The translations under genes and the position numbers were made by a program. From DATFWK01 sp035259345 (lineage in GTDB: Bacteria; Actinomycetota; Thermoleophilia; Miltoncostaeales; Miltoncostaeaceae): DNA of 11,382 bases. The notes under the pieces were generated by a model. That model ran no database searches. It had not been told where the DNA came from and saw only the letters and a list, made by a program, of their open reading frames with translations. The stretch spans positions 1 through 11,382 of the forward strand of contig DATFWK010000037.1 in the NCBI GenBank assembly GCA_035259345.1, given 5' to 3'. Shown here one piece after another: positions 6,368 to 11,382 of this stretch; position 1 is the stretch's first letter, and each line of letters begins with the position of its first letter.

Positions 6368-6960
6368 TGGAGAAGCGCAAGTACGAGCTGAGAAAGCGCG
6401 CCGAGGAGATGGCGGAGACGCACCTGCGGATCACCGAGGCCGCGATCGACCTGCACGGGACCGTCGGGCCGTCCCGCACGACGATGAGCGCGGTCGCCGA
6501 GCGGGCGGGCGTCGAGCGTCGCACGCTCTACCGCCATTTCCCCACCGAGGCCGACCTGTTCGCGGCCTGCTCGAGCCACTACTTCGCCGCCAACCCCTGG
6601 CCCGAGCTTGGCGACTGGCGGGCGATCGCCGATCCCGGGCAACGACTGGAGCGAGCCCTCGAGGAGCTCTACGCCTACTACGAGCGCACCGAGCCCATGC
6701 TGAGCAACGTGATCCGCGACGCCGACCTCGTCGACTCGGCGCGCGACGCCGTGCGCCCGCTCGACGCCTACCTCGACGAGGCCGTCGAGGTCCTCGCGGT
6801 CGGCCGGCGAGGCCGCGGCCGCAGACGACGGCTGCTGACCGGGGCACTCCGCCACGCCCTCGCCTTCTCGACGTGGCACTCGCTCACCGCCGGCGGCATC
6901 GGCCGAGCGGATGCGGCGAGGCTCGCGGGCGCGCTCGTCGAGGCCGCTGCCGCGCCCTAG
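6364..6960 (+). CDS. TetR/AcrR-family transcriptional regulator
   Basis: A 198-residue protein (from the ATG at 6364). The N-terminal TetR DNA-binding domain includes LRITEAAIDLHGTVGPSRTT and the helix-turn-helix SAVAERAGVERRTLYRHF (about residues 42-59). The rest is an all-helical ligand and dimer domain with a C-terminal helix rich in Ala. An odd basic patch, GRRGRGRRRR, lies near residue 145. A GTG at 6352 would add four residues; neither start has a Shine-Dalgarno, so the message may be leaderless. The gene diverges from the SnoaL-like gene and is followed 9 bases later by a short-chain dehydrogenase, which suggests it regulates both neighbours and itself. The inducer is unknown. Confidence 0.9.
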   Translation: MVEKRKYELRKRAEEMAETHLRITEAAIDLHGTVGPSRTTMSAVAERAGVERRTLYRHFPTEADLFAACSSHYFAANPWPELGDWRAIADPGQRLERALEELYAYYERTEPMLSNVIRDADLVDSARDAVRPLDAYLDEAVEVLAVGRRGRGRRRRLLTGALRHALAFSTWHSLTAGGIGRADAARLAGALVEAAAAP

Positions 6961-6969
6961 GCTCCCGGG

Positions 6970-7668
6970 ATGAAGGTGGCCGTCATCACCGGTGCCTCGC
7001 AGGGCATCGGCGAGGGCTTGGTGGCGGGGTTCCGCCAGAGCGGGTACGCCGTCGTCGGCACCGCGCGCTCGATCCGCCCCATCGACGAGCCTGACTGCCT
7101 CACCGTCGAGGGCGACATCACGGACCCCGGGACGGCCGACCTCGTGGTCGAGCGCGCGCTCGAGCGCTTCGGGCGGATCGACACGCTCGTCAACAACGCC
7201 GGCGTGTTCATCGGCAAGCCGTTCACGGAGTACACCGTGGACGACTTCGCCGCGATCACGGCCGTGAACCTGGCCGGCTTCTTCCACATCACCCAGCGGG
7301 CCATCCGCCAGATGGTCGAGCAGGGGGGCGGCCACGTCGTCAACGTCGGCTCGAGCCTCGTCGACCACGCCCAGACCGGCCGGGCCGCGGCCCTGGCGGC
7401 ACTGACGAAGGGCGGGCTCGTCGCGGCCGCCCGCTCGCTCGCCATCGAGTACGCGTCACGGGGCGTGCGCGTCAACGCGGTCGCCCTCGGGATCATCCGC
7501 ACGCCGGCCCATGACCCCGCCTCGTACGCCGGGCTGGAGTCCCTCCACCCGCTCGGGCGGGTGGGCGAGGTCGGCGACGTCGTCGAGGGCGTCCTCTACC
7601 TCGAGCGGGCGCCGTTCGTCACCGGCGCCATCCTGCACATCGACGGCGGGCAGTCCGCCGGACATTGA
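6970..7668 (+). CDS. Short-chain dehydrogenase/reductase (SDR) lacking the catalytic Tyr
   Basis: A 232-residue protein of the SDR superfamily. The N-terminal Rossmann motif TGASQGIG (residues 7-14), NNAG (75-78), Asn100 in VNLAG, Ser128/129 in VNVGSS and the C-terminal GAILHIDGG are all present. Instead of the YxxxK active site it has ALAALTKGG: Lys147 is in place, but Ala143 stands where the catalytic tyrosine should be. I recall a subgroup of SDRs with a similar LTKGGL motif, so this may be a family trait rather than a mutation. Redox activity is therefore doubtful or uses another acid-base group. It lies 9 bases after tetR and is probably cotranscribed with it; the SDR substrate may be related to the TetR inducer. 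Confidence 0.88.
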   Translation: MKVAVITGASQGIGEGLVAGFRQSGYAVVGTARSIRPIDEPDCLTVEGDITDPGTADLVVERALERFGRIDTLVNNAGVFIGKPFTEYTVDDFAAITAVNLAGFFHITQRAIRQMVEQGGGHVVNVGSSLVDHAQTGRAAALAALTKGGLVAAARSLAIEYASRGVRVNAVALGIIRTPAHDPASYAGLESLHPLGRVGEVGDVVEGVLYLERAPFVTGAILHIDGGQSAGH

Positions 7669-7703
7669 GCGCCCGGCATCCGCAGGGCGGCGGGCGTTCG
7701 GAG

Positions 7704-7776
7704 TGGAGCTAAGCGGATTCGAACCGCTGACCTCCTGGGTGCGATCCAGGCGCTCTCCCAGCTGAGCTATAGCCCC
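7704..7776 (-). tRNA. tRNA-Ala (anticodon CGC)
   Basis: The reverse strand from 7776 folds as a full 73-base cloverleaf: acceptor GGGGCTA/TAGCTCC, D arm GCTC-AGCTGGGA-GAGC, anticodon arm CCTGG-ATCGCAC-CCAGG, variable loop AGGTC, T arm AGCGG-TTCGAAT-CCGCT and discriminator A. The anticodon CGC (7741-7743) reads GCG alanine codons, which are frequent in this GC-rich sequence. The acceptor stem holds the G3:U70 wobble pair, the main identity element for alanyl-tRNA synthetase. The CCA end is not encoded (CTC follows the discriminator) and must be added after transcription. Confidence 0.96.
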
Positions 7777-7786
7777 GCGGCCCGCA

Positions 7787-7816
7787 ATGCTAGCGCGCCC
7801 CCGGCGGGGCGGTCCA
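7787..7816 (-). promoter_or_regulatory. Possible promoter of the tRNA gene
   Basis: On the minus strand TGGACC (7816-7811) and TAGCAT (7792-7787), each matching consensus at four positions, are 18 bases apart. The TAGCAT box lies 10 bases before the tRNA 5' end, so transcription would begin within a few bases of the mature tRNA. Confidence 0.4.
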
Positions 7817-7865
7817 CACGGGCGGCGCGGCCCCGGCGCCCCGCGTCGGGCATCCTGGGACGCGG

Positions 7866-8693
7866 ATGATCGACCTCCACGCCCACCTGCTGCCCGGGAT
7901 CGACGACGGGCCCGAGCACATGGACGTCGCCGTCGCGATGGCTCGGCGCGCGCTCGACGTCGGCACGCAGACCGTGGTCTGCACGCCGCACCGCTCGCCC
8001 CGCCACCGCACCGCGCCGGCCCTGGTGCACGAGGCCGTGGCCGAGCTCCGGCGGGCCCTCGCCGGCGCCGGGGTGCCGCTCGAGGTGCTCCCCGGCCTCG
8101 AGATCGCGATGTCGGAGGTCCCCGGCATGGGCGACGACGAGCTGCGGGCCGCGACGCTGGGGGGCGGGGGGCGCTGGCTCCTGATCGAGATGCCGTTCAA
8201 GGGCTGGCCGATCGAGCTTTCGGACATGCTGGCCGACCTCGAGATCCGTGGGTTCAGCGCGGTCATCGCGCACCCGGAGCGAGCCTCCTCAGTCCAGACG
8301 TCGCCGGACCGCGTGCGCGACCTCGTGGGCCGGGGCGCGCTGCTGCAGCTGACGGCGGGGAGCCTTGCCGGCGACCTCGGGCCGGGCCCCTTGCGCGCGG
8401 GCATGGCCCTGGCGCGGGCCGGGCTCGCTCACCTCATCGCATCCGACATGCACGGCGTGCGCTGGCGGCCGCCGGGCCTGAGCGAGGGGCTGGCGGCGGC
8501 CGCCGCTGAGCTCGGCGTCACGGCCGATGCGCTCTCCTGGGCGGTCCGGGAGGGTCCCGAGCTGATCGTCGCGGGCGAGCGAGCCGAGCCGCCGCGCCCG
8601 AAGGTCGTCAGCCGAACGCCCCGGCCGGACGCTCCCCCGGCCGCTCCCGCGCCGCGGCGAGCGCGTCGGAGGTCGCCCGGAGCCCCTCGCTGA
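7866..8693 (+). CDS. CpsB/CapC/YwqE-type PHP-domain phosphatase
   Basis: A 275-residue PHP (polymerase and histidinol phosphatase) fold protein of the bacterial tyrosine-phosphatase group. The metal-binding motifs appear in order: DLHAHLLPGIDDG (residues 3-15, His5 and His7), CTPH (His42), PGLEI (Glu79), AHPER (His136, with Arg139) and ASDMH (Asp194, His196). Known members (CpsB, YwqE) remove phosphate from tyrosine kinases that control capsule or exopolysaccharide export. The family core ends near residue 245. The last 30 residues are rich in Pro, Arg and Ala and lie in the 86-base overlap with the convergent epimerase gene, so they may be a late extension. No tyrosine kinase is in the window. 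The start at 7866 is the only suitable one, directly before the first motif; no strong ribosome binding site is seen. Confidence 0.88.
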   Translation: MIDLHAHLLPGIDDGPEHMDVAVAMARRALDVGTQTVVCTPHRSPRHRTAPALVHEAVAELRRALAGAGVPLEVLPGLEIAMSEVPGMGDDELRAATLGGGGRWLLIEMPFKGWPIELSDMLADLEIRGFSAVIAHPERASSVQTSPDRVRDLVGRGALLQLTAGSLAGDLGPGPLRAGMALARAGLAHLIASDMHGVRWRPPGLSEGLAAAAAELGVTADALSWAVREGPELIVAGERAEPPRPKVVSRTPRPDAPPAAPAPRRARRRSPGAPR

Positions 8694-9564
8694 GCGGCGT
8701 CCGGGCACGCCAGCCGAGCAGGCGCTCGGCCTTCCTGGGGTCGAGCGCGCTCCGCTGCAGCTCGCCGTGACGCGCGGGCTCGAGCTCGGGCTCCCCGCCG
8801 CCGAGGCCCTCGATCAGGTCCAGGACCGTGACCTCGCGCCCGCCGCCGATGTTGAACGTCTCGCCCGCAGGCCCCTCCGCGGCGGCGAGGAAGGCCTCGA
8901 CGACGTCGCCCACGTACACATAGTCCCGCGTCTGGCGGCCGTCGCCGAACACGCGCGGCCGCTCGCCGTCCAGGAGGCGGCCGCAGAAGATCGCGACGAC
9001 GCCGGCCTCGCCGTGCGGATCCTGGCGTGGGCCGTAGACGTTGCCGAGCCGAAGCGAGACGCCCGGCAGCCCGTAGAGCCGGCCGTAGAGCCCGACGTAG
9101 CCCTCGGCCGCCATCTTGCTCATGCCGTAATGGGAGAGCGGCCGCGTCTCGGCCGTCTCCGGGGTCGGGATCGGCAGGCCCTCGTACTCGCCGTACCCGG
9201 CGCCGCCCGTGGACGCGAAGACCACGCGCGCGCCGACCGCCCGCGCCGCCTCGAGCACGGCGATCGTGCCGATCGTGTTCACGTCGGCGTCGAAGGCCGG
9301 CTCCTCGATCGCCCGGCGCACGTCCGCCTGGGCGGCGAGGTGGAAGATCGTGGCCGGACGGGCGACCTCCGCGATGGCCAGGAGACGCGCGGCCTCGCGC
9401 ACGTCGGCCTCGTGCAGCTCGGCATCCCCGGGAACCTGGATGGCCTTCCCGGTCGAGAGGTCGTCGATCACGTGGACCCGCGCGCCGGTCGCGACGAGCG
9501 CGTCCGCGAGGTTCGATCCGATGAACCCCGCGCCGCCCGTCACGATGACGGCCGGGGCGCTCAG
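8608..9564 (-). CDS. NAD-dependent epimerase/dehydratase, UDP-glucose 4-epimerase-like
   Basis: An extended SDR of 318 residues if started at the CTG at 9564. It shows the NAD-binding TGGAGFIG (residues 9-16), DDLSTG, HLAAQADVR, the STGGAGYG strand, the catalytic YGMSK (Tyr146, Lys150), NVYGPRQDP, and the C-terminal TFNIGGG and DPRKAERLLGW. All are typical of GalE-like enzymes that epimerise or modify nucleotide sugars for surface glycans; the exact sugar cannot be told. The start is unusual: no ATG, GTG or TTG lies in frame before the first beta strand. CTG at 9564 follows GAGGAT (9576-9571) by 6 bases. The GTG at 9543 would delete strand one. The 3' end overlaps the PHP phosphatase gene by 86 bases. 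Confidence 0.88.
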   Translation of the reverse strand: MSAPAVIVTGGAGFIGSNLADALVATGARVHVIDDLSTGKAIQVPGDAELHEADVREAARLLAIAEVARPATIFHLAAQADVRRAIEEPAFDADVNTIGTIAVLEAARAVGARVVFASTGGAGYGEYEGLPIPTPETAETRPLSHYGMSKMAAEGYVGLYGRLYGLPGVSLRLGNVYGPRQDPHGEAGVVAIFCGRLLDGERPRVFGDGRQTRDYVYVGDVVEAFLAAAEGPAGETFNIGGGREVTVLDLIEGLGGGEPELEPARHGELQRSALDPRKAERLLGWRARTPLSEGLRATSDALAAARERPGERPAGAFG

Positions 9565-9575
9565 CTTGGTATCCT
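9546..9575 (+). promoter_or_regulatory. Possible promoter of the topoisomerase-like gene
   Basis: TGACGG (9546-9551) and TATCCT (9570-9575) are 18 bases apart; the second box is identical to the -10 box of the ArsR-SRPBCC promoter. Transcription would start near 9582, before the GGAG at 9589-9592. The same TATCCT is, read on the other strand, part of the Shine-Dalgarno of the epimerase gene. The -35 box is poor. Confidence 0.3.
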
Positions 9576-9600
9576 CGCGGACCCGAGTGGAGCGTCGAGC

Positions 9601-10635
9601 GTGCGGCTGATCGTGACCGACACCTTCACGGCGGCCCGCACCATGGCGGATCGGATCGCCCCAGGCAAGGCACGCGAGACGCGGGTCGGCGGCGTCCAGG
9701 CGATGGCCGTCGAGGGCGCCACCATCGTCGGCCTGGACGGGCCGCTCGCCGAGCCTGCCGGGGCGCCCCCCCGCTGGCATCCGCGCCGGCGGCGGGTCGC
9801 TCGGGCGCTCGGCGTGCTCGCCAAGCGCTCCGGCGCGCTGGTGCTCGCGTGCGACGACCCGCTGCTCGCCGCGCAGGCGCGGGAGGCCGTCGGGCGCGTC
9901 GACCCGGCACTGGCCCGGGGCGCCCGAGCGGGCGCGCCGCCCTTCGATCGCCTCGGCCACCTGGACGACCGCGGCGCCGAGGCGCGCGCGGCGGAGCTCG
10001 AGATCGGCGCGCTCTGGGCTGAGCACGTGGCGGCCCTCGACCCGGCGCTCGGCATGGACGAGTGCGCGGCGTTGCTCCTGGTGGACGATCGCGCCCGCGC
10101 GCCGTCGGCCCTCCTGCGCGCGGCCGGCGCGCGGCCGGAGGCGCTCGGCCGTCTGGCGGAGCGTGGATATGTCGTCGGCGAGCCTCCCGAGCTCTCGCCC
10201 GCGGGGCAGATCGCCCGCGAGACCCTCGATCCCGCCCTGCTCGACCCGGCGACGCACCGGGTTCTTCGCGGCCTGGCGGACGCCGTCCGGCGCGGGGCGA
10301 CCGGCCGTGCGATCGCCGTCGAGCGCGCCACGGCAGTGCTCGCCGCGATGCCCCGCCCAGCCGCTCCCGAAGGTCTCGACTTCGGCCGCCTCCTCGGCCG
10401 CTGCCCCGGCTGCGGCGAGTGGATGGGCCTCGACGGACGGCGCCTGCGCTGCCACGGCTGCGGCAACGCCTACGCGCTTCCGCCGCGGGCCGACGCCCTC
10501 GCCGTCCCGGGCGCCGCATGCGCGGCCTGCGGCGCGCCGCTCATCCGACTCGTCGTCGACGGACGCCCGCGGGAGCCTCGCTGCGCCGACGATGCCAAGT
10601 GCCCGACCCGCCTCGCCCGTGTCGCAGGAGCCTGA
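9601..10635 (+). CDS. Catalytically gutted type IA topoisomerase-like protein with zinc ribbons
   Basis: A 344-residue protein. By eye its ends align with archaeal-type topoisomerase IA. Residues 1-50 (RLIVTDTFTAARTMADRIA ... VGLDGPL) match the Toprim start. Residues 64-145 match the second Toprim half, but the ATDxDREGE motif reads ACDDPLLAA (83-91), keeping only the first Asp. Residues 168-250 match the domain after the active site (LGRLAERGYVVGEPPELSPA at 182-201). Two Cys4 ribbons follow: C268, C271, C284, C287 and C307, C310, C328, C334. The roughly 300-residue arch holding the catalytic tyrosine is absent without any frameshift. It cannot relax DNA by the usual chemistry, so I infer a DNA-binding role or decay. 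It starts at GTG with GGAG 8 bases upstream and is followed by an overlapping small gene and tmk. Confidence 0.72.
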   Translation: MRLIVTDTFTAARTMADRIAPGKARETRVGGVQAMAVEGATIVGLDGPLAEPAGAPPRWHPRRRRVARALGVLAKRSGALVLACDDPLLAAQAREAVGRVDPALARGARAGAPPFDRLGHLDDRGAEARAAELEIGALWAEHVAALDPALGMDECAALLLVDDRARAPSALLRAAGARPEALGRLAERGYVVGEPPELSPAGQIARETLDPALLDPATHRVLRGLADAVRRGATGRAIAVERATAVLAAMPRPAAPEGLDFGRLLGRCPGCGEWMGLDGRRLRCHGCGNAYALPPRADALAVPGAACAACGAPLIRLVVDGRPREPRCADDAKCPTRLARVAGA

Positions 10636-10819
10636 GCACGAGGAGCGCCCGGACCGCGGCGCCGGCGAGCCGGGGGTCTACGCGCGCCTCCACGCCGACG
10701 CGGAGGTCCGCGAGCCTCGCGGCCCCGCCCCGAGGTGGGCCCGCGCGGCGGGCTGGCTGATCGCGGCGGGCATCGTCGCCGTCGTCATCGTGATCGCCCT
10801 GAGGGCCAACCCCTGGTAG
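10619..10819 (+). CDS. Small single-pass membrane protein
   Basis: A 66-residue protein (from GTG 10619) not similar to anything I can name. Residues 1-40 are hydrophilic and charged (EPEHEERPDRGAGEPG, HADAEVREPRG). The C-terminus is one transmembrane helix, AAGWLIAAGIVAVVIVIAL, followed by RANPW, so it is a tail-anchored protein, probably with its N-terminus in the cytoplasm. An in-frame ATG at 10592 would add nine residues and enlarge the overlap with the upstream gene from 17 to 44 bases; neither start has a clear ribosome binding site. Its TAG overlaps the start of tmk by 7 bases. The overlaps on both sides, continuous coding and the position between a topoisomerase-like gene and tmk argue that it is real and translationally coupled. 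Confidence 0.65.
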   Translation: MSQEPEHEERPDRGAGEPGVYARLHADAEVREPRGPAPRWARAAGWLIAAGIVAVVIVIALRANPW

Positions 10820-11382
10820 CCGCCCGGTTCATCGCGCTCGAGGGAATCGACGGCAGCGGGAAGAGCACGCAGGCGGCCCGCCTGGCCGATGCGCTGCGGG
10901 CCCGCGGGCACGACGTGCTGCTCACCCGAGAGCCCGGCGGCACCCCGGTGGGGGAGCGCCTGCGCGAGGTCGTCCTCTCCTCCGGGGGGAACGTCGCGCC
11001 CGCGGCCGAGGCGCTCATCTTCGCGGCCGCGCGAGCGCAGCTCGTGGCGGAGGTCATCCGGCCCGCGCTGGGAGACGGCCGGTGGGTCGTGGCCGACCGC
11101 TTCGTCGACTCGTCGCTCGCGTACCAGGGGGCTGCCCGCGGCCTGGGCATCGACGCCGTCTGGGAGCTCAACCGGATCGCGGTCGAGGGATGCCTGCCCG
11201 ATCTCGCGGTCGTCCTCGACGTCCCCGGGCCCCTGGCCGCCGGGCGGCGCGGGCCGGCCGACCGGATCGAGGCCGAGGGCCTCGCCCTCCAGGACGCCGT
11301 CGCCGCCGGCTACCGCGAGCTCGCGCGGCGGTTCCCGAGCCGGGTCGCCCTGGTGCCCGCCGACGGCTCCGTCGAGGAGGTC
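10813..11382 (+). CDS. tmk: Thymidylate kinase (3' end beyond the window)
   Basis: The first 190 residues of dTMP kinase, which makes dTDP from dTMP and ATP for DNA synthesis. Visible are the P-loop GIDGSGKST (residues 11-19), TREPGGTPVGERLR with the dTMP-binding Glu-Pro-Gly, DRFVDSSLAYQG, the LDVPGPLA strand and the LID region GRRGPADRIE. The family is about 200-210 residues long, so only the end is missing. The frame has no ATG, GTG or TTG upstream of the P-loop. CTG at 10813 fits, because GAGGG (10801-10805) stands 7 bases before it and the protein then begins M-V-A-A-R-F-I-A-L-E-G-I-D, as in other Tmk proteins. It overlaps the small membrane-protein gene by 7 bases. Confidence 0.93.
   Translation, partial: MVAARFIALEGIDGSGKSTQAARLADALRARGHDVLLTREPGGTPVGERLREVVLSSGGNVAPAAEALIFAAARAQLVAEVIRPALGDGRWVVADRFVDSSLAYQGAARGLGIDAVWELNRIAVEGCLPDLAVVLDVPGPLAAGRRGPADRIEAEGLALQDAVAAGYRELARRFPSRVALVPADGSVEEV

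Noticed and set aside
8608..10455. A 615-codon minus-strand open frame joining the epimerase to a long N-terminal extension
   Set aside because: The extension is the antisense shadow of the topoisomerase-like gene and has no recognisable domain; high GC keeps stops rare.
8767..10635. A 622-codon forward open frame
   Set aside because: The part before 9601 is antisense to the epimerase. The real protein begins at GTG 9601 with a ribosome binding site.
9601..10635. Topoisomerase gene broken by a frameshift (pseudogene)
   Set aside because: Both ends are in one uninterrupted frame and the missing centre is not present in the other frames nearby, so it is an internal loss and not a frameshift.
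1..11382. CRISPR array, insertion sequence, integrase or prophage
   Set aside because: No regularly spaced repeats, terminal inverted repeats, transposase or integrase motifs were seen. The tRNA gene has no visible partial copy in the window to mark an attachment site.

Overview
The window is about 11.4 kb of very GC-rich (roughly 70% by eye), densely packed bacterial chromosome. Several signs point to an actinobacterium, perhaps of the Thermoleophilia type: a two-domain VOC protein like mycobacterial Rv0577, an ArsR-SRPBCC protein, a tRNA-Ala gene without encoded CCA, and a topoisomerase-like gene close upstream of tmk. The class assignment is inference; no rRNA or marker phylogeny is available here. 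I see no phage, insertion sequence, CRISPR array or plasmid gene.

Left part (1-4961): the 3' end of a rhodanese gene faces a leftward group of cupin, secreted conserved protein and two-domain VOC protein (2264 down to 283). A divergent region with a 19-bp dyad separates these from a rightward nucleotidyltransferase-fold gene. That gene shares four bases, with overlapping stop codons, with a leftward pair: a GNAT acetyltransferase followed 7 bases later by a PuuE-type polysaccharide deacetylase/allantoinase-like protein. The GNAT gene diverges from an ArsR-SRPBCC gene.

Middle part (4962-7776): the ArsR-SRPBCC fusion has an apparently self-regulated promoter, with a perfect inverted repeat in the -35/-10 spacer. 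It also has a well-formed internal ribosome binding site at its domain junction. A 19-bp perfect hairpin separates it from a convergent SnoaL/ketosteroid-isomerase-like gene. That gene diverges from a TetR regulator that is followed at once by a short-chain dehydrogenase; a 15-base direct repeat sits between the divergent genes. A tRNA-Ala(CGC) on the minus strand follows.

Right part (7866-11382): a CpsB/YwqE-type PHP phosphatase gene overlaps, tail to tail by 86 bases, a UDP-glucose-4-epimerase-like gene; both suit surface polysaccharide metabolism. Diverging from the epimerase is a 344-residue protein that I read as a type IA DNA topoisomerase relative of archaeal flavour. It keeps Toprim-like and domain-IV-like parts and the zinc ribbons, but lacks the catalytic tyrosine arch. 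A small one-helix membrane protein and then tmk (thymidylate kinase, cut by the window end) follow with overlapping ends, so these three look like one operon. Both the epimerase and tmk lack an ATG, GTG or TTG at the right place and appear to start at CTG behind good Shine-Dalgarno sequences.

The most interesting items are the catalytically gutted topoisomerase-like protein, the two CTG starts, the internal ribosome binding site inside the ArsR-SRPBCC fusion and the operator-like repeats.
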